Source: Primula veris (taxonomy: Eukaryota; Streptophyta; Magnoliopsida; Ericales; Primulaceae). From it: 64,000 nt of DNA. The notes under the pieces are model-generated. The model saw only the letters and a program-made list of their open reading frames with translations, was not told the DNA's origin and did no database searches. Made by a program: the position numbers and the translations under genes. The DNA lies in contig OY821746.1 in the NCBI GenBank assembly GCA_963682055.1, positions 22,944,481 to 23,008,480 on the forward strand, written 5' to 3'. Numbering within the stretch: position 1 is the first letter of the stretch; the number at the start of each line of letters is the position of its first letter. Below, in pieces: positions 36,885-47,835 of this stretch.

Positions 36885-38715
36885 ATATCGTTTATACATG
36901 CTCTTTAATACAGACATACACAATACACAATTATACATGCTATTAAATACAGGCATACACAATACACTTTTTATACATGCTTTTTAATACAGGCATACAA
37001 AATACACTTTTTGTACATGCTCTTTAATATAGACATACACAATACACAATTTATACATGTTTTTTAATACATGCATACACAATATATTATTTATACATAT
37101 TCTTTAATACAATAATACATATTTTATACATACTATTTAATGCATGCATACACAATATACAGCTTATACATGTTTTTTTAATACGAGTATACACAATACA
37201 TTATATATGCATGCTCTTTAATACAGACATACACAATACACAGTTTATAAATGTTTTTTAATACGGAGATACACAATACACTATTTATACATGCTCTTTA
37301 ATACATGCATACACAATATATCGTTTATACATGCTCTTTAATACAGGCATACACAATACACAATTATACATGCTATTAAATACAGGCATACACAATACTT
37401 TTTATACATGCTCTTTAATACAGGTATACACAATACCCTTTTTGTACATGTTTTTTAATACAGGCATACACAATACACAATTTATACATGTTTTTTAATA
37501 CATGCATACACAATACACTATTTATACATGCTCTTTAATACAGTAATACATAATACATATTTTATACATGCTATTTAATACATGCATACACAATACACAG
37601 TTTATACATGTTTTTTTAATACGGGCATACACAATACATTTTTATGCATGCTCTTTAATACAGACATACGCAATACACAGTTTATACATGTTTTTTAATA
37701 CAGACATACACAACACACTATTTATACAAGCTGTTTAATACATGCATACACAATACATATTTTATACATGCTCTTTAATACAGGCATATACAATACACAG
37801 TTTATACATATTTTTTAATACATGCATGCGTAATACACTTTTTATACATGTTCTTTAATACAAGCATACACAATACACTTTTTATACATGTTCTTTTATA
37901 CAAGCATACACAATACACAGTTTATACATGTTTTTTTAATACGGGCATACACAATACACAATTTATACATGTTTTTTAATACATGCATACACAATACACT
38001 ATTTATACATGCTCTTTAATACAGTAATACATAATACATATTTTATACATGCATACACAATACACAGTTTATACATGTTTTTTTAATACGGGCATACACA
38101 ATACATTATTTATGCATGCTCTTTAATACAGACATACACAATACACAGTTTATACATGTTTTTTAATACGGACATACACAATACACTATTTATACATGCT
38201 CTTTAATATATGCATACACAATACATATTTTATACATGCTCTTTAATACATGCATACACAATACACAGTTTATACATATTTTTTAATACATGCATGCACA
38301 AAATATTATTTATACAGGCTATTTAATGCAAACATATACAATACACAGTTTATACACGCTCTTTAATACAGTCATACACAATACATTTTGTATCCATTGA
38401 CAGTTTATACATGTTTTTTTAATACGGGCATACACAATACACTATTTATACATACTCTTTAATACAGGCATACACAATACATATTTTATATGTGCTTTTT
38501 AATACAGGCATACACAATACATTATTTATACATGCTCTTTAATACAGTCATACACAATACATTCTGTATCCATTGACATTGTCCATTTTTTTGTTTTCTT
38601 ATTATTATTCATACACAATACAATTTTTATGCATGCTCTTTAATACAGGCATACACAATACATAATTTATACATGTTTTTTTAATACGAGCATACACAAT
38701 ACATTATTTTTATAT
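36885..38715. repeat. 41-bp minisatellite array
   Basis: About 45 diverged copies of a roughly 41-bp unit fill the block. Each has three recurring parts: GCATACACAATACAC, TTTATACATG and TTTTTAATACA or CTCTTTAATACA. Copies differ by substitutions, and some have lost part of a unit (for example near 38050 and 38395). There is no open frame through it. Confidence 0.95.
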
Positions 38716-39540
38716 ATTTTTGTGATTTTGGATTTTTCTTGGTTTTTTTTTGCCACTTTTTTGGAGATTTTTCGGGTTTTCGACTTTTTAAAGTTTTTTT
38801 CAGCACTTTTTTGGCTTTTTCGGCTTCTCGACTTTTATGAACTTTTTTCATTCTTTTTGTGATTTTGGATATTTTTTGGGTTTTTTTACCAATTTTTTGG
38901 GTTTTTTCGGTTACCGACTTTTTTAAATGTTTTTTCAGCATATTTTGGGTTTTTTTGAATTCTCGAATTTTTTGAACTTTTTTCATTTTCATTTTTTTTT
39001 GTAATTTTGGAATTTTCTTGTTTTTTTTTTGTTTTTTACCATATTTTTGGGCTTTTTTCGGGTTCTCGACTTTTCTGAACTTTATTTTTATTTATTTTTG
39101 TGAATTTGGATTTTTCTTGGTTTTTTTTTTTTGCCACTTTTTTGGAGTTTTTTCGGGTTCCCGACTTTTTAAAGGTTTTTTTTAGCACTTTTTTGGTTTT
39201 TTCGGGTTCTCGATTTTTGTGAACTTTTTTCATTCTTTTTGTGATTTTGGATTTTTCTTTGTTTTTTTTAACTTTTTTTAACCATTTTTTGGGTTTTTCG
39301 GGTTCCCGACTTTTTAAAAGGTTTTTCCAGCCTTTTTTGGGTTTTTTCGGATTCTCAACTTTTTTGAACTTTTTTCACTTTTTTGTGAATTTTGATTGTT
39401 ATTGGTTTTTTTATTTTTTAACATTTTTTTGGATTTTTTCGGGTTCCCGACTTTTTTAAAGGTTTTTCCAGCATTTTTTGGGTTTTTTCGGCATCTCGAC
39501 TTTTTTGAAATTTTTTTATTTTTTGTTGTAATTTTATTTT
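38716..39540. repeat. T-rich tandem array (~110-150-bp units, six copies)
   Basis: Units begin near 38725, 38855, 38990, 39100, 39236 and 39384, each starting TTTGTGATTTTGGATTTTTC or a variant and followed by blocks such as GGGTTTTTTCGG, TTCCCGACTTTTT, TTTTTCAGCA and CTCGACTTTT. Read on the minus strand, the array is open in places and would encode Lys/Glu-rich repeats; I regard this as a by-product of composition. Confidence 0.85.
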
Positions 39541-39803
39541 TTTCGATTTAGAAGTCATTTTAACATTAAATAAGATAGTATTTTGTGGGAAAAAAATGAT
39601 AATTTAGAAAGAGAGAGGAGAGAGAGAAATTTTTTGATAGGTGAGGAGAAATATATATATATTTTTTATTTTGGGTTAATTGTATGTTTTGGGAATAATT
39701 TGTTTGGATTGTATGTTTTGGTAATATTTCATAACACATTGTATGTTTTGGGAATTGACCCTATTATATATTACTCACTAATAACCAATAAAATGGTTAC
39801 AAA

Positions 39804-40527
39804 TATGGCTGTAAATGAGATGAGTTGTTCGTGAAATCGTTCGTGTTCGGCTCGGCTAATGTTCGGTTCGTGTTCGTTCATTTATAAATGAACACGATAA
39901 TAAACAAGAATATAATGTTCGTCTATTAAGTGAACTGAACATGAACATGTTTCTGTTCGGTTCGTCTAAGTTCGTGTTCGTGTAAGTATATATAAAGTTT
40001 GATAAAATAAAAAACTAAATCTATTAATGATGTAACAAAAACTAATATATCACTACATAATTAATAAACTTATTTATGCTATAATAATATAAATGATATG
40101 TTTGTTTTATTTCGAACTTATTATGGAAATTTATATCATCATGCTATCAATACAATCACCGATTTTATCGTTAAGTGTTCAACCCGTTAAAATAATCATA
40201 TGTATGTAAAAAAAAAATTATACAATATATAAACTTAAAGTTATATGTGAACTAGTTTATCCTAGTTAACAATATAGTAATATATGATAAAATTAAAATA
40301 TATTTTAATAAGAAAGATTTTTTATTTTTTTAATTATTGAATGTTTTTGGAAGAAATTAGATATTCACGAACAACTCGTGTTCGGTTCGTCAAATATTCG
40401 GTTCATGTTCGTCAAGTGTTCGTTCGTATTTAAATGAATATGAACTGAACATGAACAAGGGTTTTAGTTCATGAACTGAATATGAACAGAGTCTTGTTCG
40501 GTTCGTTTCGTTTCATTTACGGCCCTA
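39804..40527. mobile_element. hAT-type MITE with a perfect 8-bp target duplication
   Basis: The 724-bp segment starts TATGGCTGTAAATGA and ends TCATTTACGGCCCTA, inverted ends with two mismatches over 15 bp. Both flanks carry GTTACAAA (39796-39803 and 40528-40535), a perfect 8-bp duplication typical of hAT transposition. Subterminal regions are packed with TTCGGTTCGTGTTCG words on the left and their complements on the right. No transposase is encoded. It landed 26 bp from the right target repeat of the neighbouring Mutator-like unit. Confidence 0.92.
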
Positions 40528-41120
40528 GTTACAAACACTAACAATTGGAAAACAGCTAATAACTGGTAAAGCAAAAGAAAACATAACATCATTAATTCAT
40601 CCTCTTGAAAACGATAGTATCATAAGTAAAAATCTCGAAAAGATCATGGCGTTTGCGTGTCACGTCTCTCATGATCTGGAGAAAGTCTAATCGATGAAAA
40701 AAAGTAAGGTTGTATATGTATTTTGATTAAAATCTTCAAACATTAGTGTTTTGGAAAGTAGCGTTTCAGCCACTCCCCTTTACAGTTTCTGGTTCCGTCG
40801 CTACGTCAATATAAAAACGCTACTGGATAATGGATACTGGCTATGTAAACTCCATGTCTTTATCTTCCGACTGAAAGTTGTATTATTCGACACCCCAATA
40901 GTAGGAACTTTATGAGGACTATCCATATAACTCAGCGTCTCAAACAGAATAAAATTGAGCTACATATTGAGCATGTAGGGAGATCATGTTAACGATCCAA
41001 TGATGTGAAGATTCTTTTTATCACAAGAAAAAAAAAAGGCAATGATCATATTATTTAGTTTCATCAAAACACCTTATGCCCTAATCGATCTGTAGTATGC
41101 CGGCACGCAAGAAATCTGAG

Positions 41121-41580
41121 GTGGGTGTTACTTTACCAAACGTATTTTGGGTCGTAACAATTTAGTACATTTAAAATTGTTCTTGTCACCGTTTGTTTTG
41201 TGAATTAGATTGTTTACTACCGCTCAAGACCAGTTTAATCATGTAATACATGTTCCAAAATGAGGTGTAGATCCTTTTATTTGTTTATTGAGATGTAGGT
41301 ACTTTGTTTTATATCTTCTTCAGGTTGTAAATCGTGCTACTATATCATGATTATGGAGCAATGATGTCTAAATTCTTGCAGCAAAAGTAAAAAATAACAG
41401 ACAAGATATTATCACCTTACATCATCTTCAATATCATGGTCTAATAGTCATAAACCTTTAATATACCGACATGCTTAGGTTAAGCATTAACAAGTATTTG
41501 AAACATATATCACTGATCAACCCTCTCTGCTTTACACCTCAGGAGAAGATAAAAAAAAAAGAGGAATTCCGAGAATAGTG
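41121..41580. repeat. Copy 1 of a local duplication around the GEM-like gene
   Basis: 41121-41470 (starting GTGTTACTTTACCAAACGT and ending near CCGACATGCTTA) resembles 43835-44175. 41470-41580 (with CTTTACACCTCAGG) resembles 43720-43835. The two blocks follow one another in opposite order at the two sites, as expected if they are parts of one tandemly repeated unit. The repeats flank the GEM-like gene at 42637. Confidence 0.8.
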
Positions 41581-41942
41581 TTCCTTTGGATCATCAAAAT
41601 TTCCAATTTGTGTGCAGTCTAGAATAAGCTAGGCGCAAGACATGTTATTTAGTCAATTTCCTATAGAAAAAGACGTACTGATAAGAACTTCATAATAAAG
41701 CGAAATTTCCAACTCATAATCCACAAACATAACATTAGCCGCCACCATCAGCAAAAGGGGTGTCTCTCTTGAATGACCCAAATGACGAAATGTAAGAATG
41801 AAAGTTGAATGCATTGGACAAACCACCTTCTCCAATAGCTTCTTTAGGAATAACAGTTTAAGAATTTGCATTTTCTTCTTTATCCATCGATAAAAATTTC
41901 TTTTAAGAGAATGAGAAATAACAAGATTTTACCAGAATCTGT

Positions 41943-42090
41943 CACTTCAAGAAAATGTTATAATGCTATTCTGACGCTAAAGTGCGTCTGGCTAATTTGG
42001 TGATAGGAATAGCGAACTGTTGATATTCATATCACCCGAAGAAACAAAGCGTCTATCAGCGACAGAGCGTTCTGACATTTTCTTGTAGTA
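41943..42090. mobile_element. Small CACTA-type MITE
   Basis: The 148-bp segment starts CACTTCAAGAAAATGT and ends CATTTTCTTGTAGTA (minus strand: TACTACAAGAAAATG), near the CACTACAAGAAAA ends of CACTA elements, and is flanked by the 3-bp repeat TGT (41940-41942 and 42091-42093). Inner parts are also complementary: GACGC near 41973 and GCGTC near 42048. Confidence 0.8.
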
Positions 42091-42423
42091 TGTTGTTTCA
42101 CCCACAAAGTATAATTAATACTCGAGCATGACTACGGAATAGTTTCTTTTGGTTGGCTAAGAGTTAAAACACAATGACTAACAGAGAATTATGGCTTTTC
42201 CCTCTTGGGTAATCATTGCTTACAATATCAGGTAAATCAGGTTATTGAAATATAATATTCTTAAGGCAATGATTGTTGTTTCATAGCATCACTTACAGTC
42301 AGCAAAGGAAATATGGCATGTGAATTGCTTTGTAAGCAATGACTAAGATACCGAACCAATTACCCAACCAACTTACTAAACTTTTAATTTTGCTACAGTG
42401 AATGATGCATACATGACTAGAAC

Positions 42424-42462
42424 TAAGAAAAGAAAAGAAAAGAAAAGAAAAGAAAAGGAAAA
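42424..42462. repeat. (AAAAG)n microsatellite
   Basis: About seven copies of AAAAG lie some 175 bp upstream of the GEM-like start codon. Confidence 0.9.
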
Positions 42463-42552
42463 AAGATCCATCAACTAACCATTTTCGCTGAAGTGGATGA
42501 GGTACATGACTAGGACCCTAAAAAGGAAGATCCCACAACTTACTTTTTCTCC

Positions 42553-42561
42553 TTATATATG
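42553..42561 (+). promoter_or_regulatory. Putative TATA box of the GEM-like gene
   Basis: TATATATGC, in the context CTCCTTATATATGC, lies about 80 bp before the ATG at 42637, a usual distance for a plant TATA box with a short leader. Assigned by position only. Confidence 0.45.
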
Positions 42562-42636
42562 CATAATTGACCATCTCATGAACTTCATCAATTCAAAGAA
42601 AATAGAACCAATACCAAGTCTTTTTTTTACATAACT

Positions 42637-43203
42637 ATGATATTGCAATTGCAGCATATGAAACATGTTACTGGAGTTCCTACAAAAACCCTTACACTTG
42701 AACCACCGAAACAATACTACTGTCCCTCTATGTATTCTTCTCAATACGAGCCTTCTATAGCAAACTTATTTTCCAAACTGACGGAAAAAGGAAAGAGAAA
42801 GTTAACCTTGGGTGTAAGAATACTTCTACAAGGTGGTGTGGAAAAGATATTCGAGCACTATTTCAGTGTAAAAGAAGGAGAAAAGTTGTTAACGGCATCC
42901 CAATGCTACATATCAACTTCAACTGGTCCTATACTCGGCCTTCTCTTTATCTCTACCCATAAAGTTGCCTTTTGTAGTGAAAAACCAATCAAGTTTTCTT
43001 CTAAGATTGGAGATTTTGCTAAAGTCTATTATAAGGTTATAATACCAGTGGGAAAGATATCGAAAGTTAATCAAAGACGAAATGTGAAAAATCTTTCACA
43101 GAAGTACATAGAAATAGTTACTGTGGATGATTACGATTTTTGGTTTCTGGGGTTCTTAAGTTACCGGAGAACATTGAAATGTCTTCAGCAGTCTATCTTT
43201 TAG
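42637..43203 (+). CDS. GRAM-domain GEM-like protein
   Basis: This 188-codon single-exon frame belongs to the plant GEM-like / ABA-responsive GRAM family, whose GRAM domain binds membrane lipids; members act in ABA and stress responses or epidermal patterning. The N-terminal ~60 residues are variable and hydrophilic. The family core begins with GVRILLQGGVEKIFEHYFSV (about residues 59-78) and GEKLLTASQCYISTSTGP (about 81-98). It continues with IGLLFIST-like and HKVAFCSEKPIKF segments, YYKVIIPVGKISKVNQ and KYIEIVTVDDYDFWFLGFL, and ends LQQSI near the C-terminus. Met8 (42658) is a possible second start. No stop or frameshift interrupts the domain, so it can be functional. It is flanked by copies of a local duplication, with a broken paralogue tail at 44185. 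The identity of the closest family member cannot be given without a search. Confidence 0.88.
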   Translation: MILQLQHMKHVTGVPTKTLTLEPPKQYYCPSMYSSQYEPSIANLFSKLTEKGKRKLTLGVRILLQGGVEKIFEHYFSVKEGEKLLTASQCYISTSTGPILGLLFISTHKVAFCSEKPIKFSSKIGDFAKVYYKVIIPVGKISKVNQRRNVKNLSQKYIEIVTVDDYDFWFLGFLSYRRTLKCLQQSIF

Positions 43204-43719
43204 CCTCAACAACTGTAAATCGAATATATATTTGTATTTATAGAGAAAAACACTAGTGTAAACTGTAAATTGCTGGGTATGGATATGCATATTTGTGCAA
43301 GATGGGTATAGCACTATCTAAGTGAATGTCAAACTTAGCATCTCAGTGATTCGGTATGGCACTATATAATTTCAAGGATTGTTCGACTTCCTGAAACAAA
43401 ATTGTGAAATTTGAGAAATTAAAATTGTTTATTTGTTTTTGATAAAACCCGTTTATTGTAACAACTAACAACGATAACTTAGACTATATATTAATTTTCT
43501 TCCATAGCCTCCAAGAAACCATGAGATCGTTAAATAGTAAATATTCCTAATTGCAGACTCACTGACATTAACATAATCTTATTAAGCACTATTTACAAAC
43601 AATAACAAATTAACATAATCTTATTAAGCGCTATTTACAAGCACTTTTGAGTTAATGAGCCTAAGACGACAACAATATCAGCAGCATCGATACTTAAAAG
43701 TTATTTTTGATCATTAATA

Positions 43720-44180
43720 TGTCGACATGCTTATGTTAAATACTAATAAGTACAGGGAACACCTTCGATATCAATGATCCTCCCCTCTACTTTACACCTC
43801 AGGTTATGATAAGAAAGGGAAGATTTCTAAGGCTAGTGTTACTTTACCAAACGTGTTTGTGTCGTCACATAAATGAAAGTGTTTTTGGCATCACTGATTT
43901 TGGGAATTTTGATCGCTTACTACCACTCAAATCCGCTCATCTCTCCCAATGAGGTGTACATCTTTTTCATTCATTTATTGCGATTTTAGTAGATTGTTTG
44001 ATATTTTCTTAAGATGTTAAACATGATCCTAAGATATCATGCTTCGTGACGATGAAGCACTGATATTTAGATTTCAATTACCAAAAGTAGAAAGAACAGA
44101 CAAGATAATATCACCTTGCATCATCATCTCCAAGAAATGCACTAGTAGACTTTTAATATGCCGACATGCTTAAAGTTAAT
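43720..44180. repeat. Copy 2 of the local duplication
   Basis: This is the partner of 41121-41580 as described there: block b (43720-43835) followed by block a (43835-44175), and then directly by the GEM-like pseudogene tail. Overall similarity is moderate with many small indels, so the duplication is old. Confidence 0.8.
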
Positions 44181-44184
44181 CATT

Positions 44185-44262
44185 GAAGAAAAGTATATAA
44201 AGATAGTAACGGTGGATAATTTTGATTTTTGGTTTATGGGTTTCCTTTGTGGAAGCACATTT
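44185..44262 (+). pseudogene. GEM-like paralogue, C-terminal fragment
   Basis: The frame reads EEKYIKIVTVDNFDFWFMGF, matching SQKYIEIVTVDDYDFWFLGF of the intact gene at 42637. Upstream of it the sequence switches to the local repeat instead of the rest of a GRAM domain, and downstream there is no continuation to the family C-terminus. It is a remnant of a second tandem copy. Confidence 0.85.
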
Positions 44263-45269
44263 ACCATCTCCTTTTTATGGTATTTTTTTTGCTTAGAAAG
44301 AAGTAGAGCATGGGACTGACTGAGCTTGTACAGTTAGAAAAATATCACATACTACGAGAAAAGTGCTTTTTGTTAAGTGTATTATCTTTGAAGAGAAAAG
44401 TGTCCATTTTATTTCTGTAAATTTATTGCATATGGAAACTTTATTGTCTTCATCTTTGGTGATTTAATATTTTAATTGAAAACTCTAGATCTTAATTGTG
44501 CTCATCATGAAACCTCATGAGTCACGAAGCAATGAGGCGGAAACTATTTATAATTTTTTTATTAATTATTAATACACCGAAAAGTGAAAATAACTGATAT
44601 CAGCACGCATTGATAAAGGATAAAAAAACTGTGGATAGGTAGAACTTTTTCTTTCTGCAAAACAAGATAATATTTAAGAACTGCCAAAAGCTCGAAAACT
44701 TACTCATCTCGACTCATAGAGTCGTACTTTACAATGTGAGGCAGTTGTATACGGTTCTTTGCAATTTAAACAATATATTTTCCTTCTTACGTATAGTTGA
44801 ACTCGAGTTACAAGGATAGTGTAACTGTCAAAAGTTCAAAACCCAAACAAGTGTGACATCGTTCTTTTCGATATTGTATATACAATTGACCATTATGTCA
44901 GTATATATTTACAAATAGCGAACGTGCATATTTTGATAATATGCAGATCACCATGATTCTGTTTATCAAGATAAGCTCTCCGCAAACAAACTTTAAATAT
45001 TAAATGCCCGTCTATATATAGTAGGAGAAATCATCTTCAGAGGGGTAAATTAATTTAAAGCGGTAAACAATGTCTTGTAGGAAATCCAATCTGAAAAAAC
45101 GGCTAATGCTCAGGGAGGATCTAGGTTGGGCTGGTGAGGGGCTATATCTCCTCACCATATTTTTGGAAAACAAATTTTTACAGTGTAAAAAAAAACAAAA
45201 ATAACGATTTAGCCCTTCATATTGATTTTTTAAAATTCAGTCTCCCGTATAGACTGATCCTAGCTCCGC
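44263..45269. other. Spacer, no gene seen
   Basis: AT-rich DNA after the GEM-like fragment. No coding, RNA or element boundary could be supported. Confidence 0.4.
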
Positions 45270-45425
45270 CATGCTAGAGTGGTTAGTCATAACTCTTGAT
45301 TAAGATTTTCAAATCATGTTTGGTCCCGTCATGCTAGATAGTGGTTAGTCATAACTATTGCTTAAGATTTTCAAATCGTGTTTGGTCCGCCATATTAGTA
45401 GGCGTAAGCCATACTTTTTGGCCTT
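45270..45425. repeat. 60-bp tandem repeat (2.5 copies)
   Basis: Copies start at 45270, 45330 and 45391 with CATGCTAGA or CATATTAGT, and share GTGGTTAGTCATAACT and AAGATTTTCAAATC. The third copy is cut short and diverged. Confidence 0.85.
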
Positions 45426-47164
45426 AGCTAGCTTTTCTAAATCATAAGAAATTAATACTAGTATAGTTGTGTCATAAAGCCATATATCCAACTCAGAAGG
45501 CACAAACATCACACATATCCTGCATCAGCAAAAAATGCATTATGGTATTTAAACTTTTGAGGTTAAATTTCTTGAAAATTTTGAATGTTTGTCCCTTTAT
45601 CTCTGTGTTTACGAGGCTTGTGCGGCAAGAGAGAGGGGTAATAGAAATTTGAAGTTCCTTGCAACAAACGGAAAATATAGGTATATTACAAAAATGGTAC
45701 TTTCTTGAATTCTTGCCAAATTAAAGAAATATTAGCATGGAATACTTTTGTTTATTTTGGGTGATATCAGGTCATGAAATCAAACCAAATTAAGGAATGA
45801 GCGTTCCAGACTCCCTTATAGGTGGGAGTACTCAGACTCCACCATTGTTATCCGTATGATCTTATATTAGGCATCCAAAGGCTGAAATGAAATATGCTTT
45901 TATTTAAAGAAAAAGGAAATACAAATAGCTTTTAGATAAAATAAAACAAAAGTTTACGAGGGTTTTACTAATTTAAGTTAATTTACCAAATTATAATTTA
46001 GTAAATTAAAAACTAATTTTGCAAACAAGTGATAATAAATTGCAATAAATATTTTAAAAATGGTATTAACTATTAAATAAGTATTTTCAAAGGAAGATTT
46101 TCATAGTATTTGGTGGTGCTACTTAAAAGCTAAAAACAAAAATACTCACACATTTATCAAATACATAAGTGGACCCTTGCAAAATTTCACTCTTATATGC
46201 TGAACAAATCATCCCTAAAATGGAATAACTTGACGAAACTCTTAGTACAGACCTCCACTCGAAATTCACCACTATATTATATCTTCAAATTCCCCTTCAT
46301 TTTTGGGGTTTCATCAAGAAAAAACCCCTTGCATCACATTCTCTAACGATTACTTAAATTTTAGGATATTCAAAATGTTCCTCTCATTAAAATAACCATC
46401 ATCATTCCCTTACAAATAAAATAATATATTTTAATGCATTTTAATATATTTTATGTTTAGGTGTGCATGGTTTGGTCAGTTTTGAGTGAAATCAAAACCG
46501 AAACTTTAATTGGTTGGGTTAAAATTTCGGTTTTATTGAAAAAAAATAAAACATTTATTTTATTGAAATATATTTAAATTAAAAAAACTTTACAAAAATA
46601 AAATTTTAAACTGGGAAAATTAAAAATAATATAATAAATCAATTTAGAGACAAAACATAATACAGAATATTCCTATAATAAATAAATAATTACTATGACA
46701 AACAAAAAATAAGGATTACTAGTCAAGAAAAAATAATTGTATATATATATATATATACTAGTAATCGTAACTCACGCGTTGCGTATGCGATACGTTTATA
46801 AAAGTAAATAAGGATTACTAGTCAAGAAAAAATAATTGTATATATATATACTATGATCTCAGACAAATGAATTTAACATTTTCAAAAACAAGGAATGAAT
46901 ATAGTAAATTAATAATTGTATATAAGGAGTAATATATTATACATGTTTTATTGTTATCGAATAATAGTTTGCGAGATGAATTGTATATTAATAGTACATA
47001 AATATGTTTTATGTGTGGCAATAAACATATTTATTTAGTTATTTATGTATTTGAATTGTACTATGGTGCATGAGTAATTAGTAAATTAGAACAGAGACAT
47101 TTTTGAAAAAAAAATTGTCAAAATTTGGCCGCTTCATTTCTCTTGGTTTGACTTCTATTAATAG

Positions 47165-47244
<80 letters not shown>

Positions 47245-47689
47245 GTGTGTATGTATGTATGTATGTATGTATGTATGTATTATGATAGTTTTGGTTTTCG
47301 GTTTCGATATTTTTGGTTCATCTTTTTGGGGTTTTATCCACCACTAGATTTGTGCTAATATCAATCACCAGGAAGTTCGAAATTATATAATTGGAGAATA
47401 AATTAATAGTATATAGTTATAATAAGGAAATTGGTAAGAAATCTGACAAATTGTATAAAGTTAAATATTTCTCTAAAATCAGTAAGAAGGTAAATTTCAC
47501 TTTATATATAAAGAAAACTTTAAAGCCCCTGGTGCGGTTGCTCTAAACATCCGGAAACTCTAATAATGGTTGGTGTAAATTAGTAAGAAACATGTTAAAT
47601 GAAAATCCATGTTATTTAGAATTACTATTTATTCTACTATAAAATAATTAAATTATTTTCTTTCAAGACAAGATTTTCAAATAAAGGGG
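45426..47689. repeat. AT-rich spacer with direct repeat and microsatellites
   Basis: AAGGATTACTAGTCAAGAAA followed by AAATAATTGTATATATATA occurs at 46711-46755 and again at 46810-46850. Between them lies the CACGCGTTGCGTATGCG motif shared with 22184-22222. A compound (TA)n(TG)n(TA)n(TATG)n microsatellite occupies 47167-47281. 46460-46540 and 47285-47335 carry GGTTTTGGTC / CGGTTTTATTG words. No gene is seen. Confidence 0.7.
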
Positions 47690-47835
47690 GAAAGACAAAT
47701 TATTTCAAGCAGCTTGCTTGCATTAATTTGCTTTTCAATTATTATTACTCCACTACTAATTTGTTTATCGAAATCCTTTTCTTGTATAAACTACCGCTGT
47801 CAAAACCCCGCTACCCGAGTGTTGACGCGTAATGA
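47690..47835 (+). repeat. Segment duplicated at 61715-61850
   Basis: GACAAATTATTTCAAGCAGC, then CTTGCAT, TTTTCAATTATTATTACTCC, CAAAACCCCGCTAC and other blocks recur in order at 61715-61850 with indels. No protein family explains it. The location before short open frames in both copies (47714-47950 and 61887-61982) raises the possibility that it is a promoter of a lost gene family. Confidence 0.65.

Larger units (their letters stand above)
36360..39761. mobile_element. Mutator-like TIR unit (3.4 kb) filled with tandem repeats
   Basis: The left end begins GGGAAAATTACCAAAACATA and the right end on the minus strand begins GGGTCAATTCCCAAAACATA; the match continues through CAAT. The flanks are the 9-bp direct repeat TATTATATA (36351-36359 and 39762-39770), the size made by Mutator-like transposases, although the sequence is simple enough for chance to matter. 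Inside are a (TA)n run (36470-36500), a C/T-rich block (36520-36690) that on the minus strand has an ATGGCGGAGAGAGGAGG string, then two tandem arrays. No transposase is present. Confidence 0.65.

Noticed and set aside
36885..38715. CRISPR-like regular repeats
   Set aside because: Units are contiguous and diverged with no unique spacers, and the window is plant nuclear DNA. It is a minisatellite.
38681..39233. Lys/Glu-rich minus-strand frames of 65-103 codons
   Set aside because: Produced by the T-rich tandem array; open only because of base composition, and interrupted at unit boundaries.
46455..47345. Possible hAT element with GGTTTTGG / CGGTTTTA words and TAGGTGTGCATGG at the left
   Set aside because: The right end (CACCACTAG) and flanks do not give a convincing TIR pair or 8-bp duplication.
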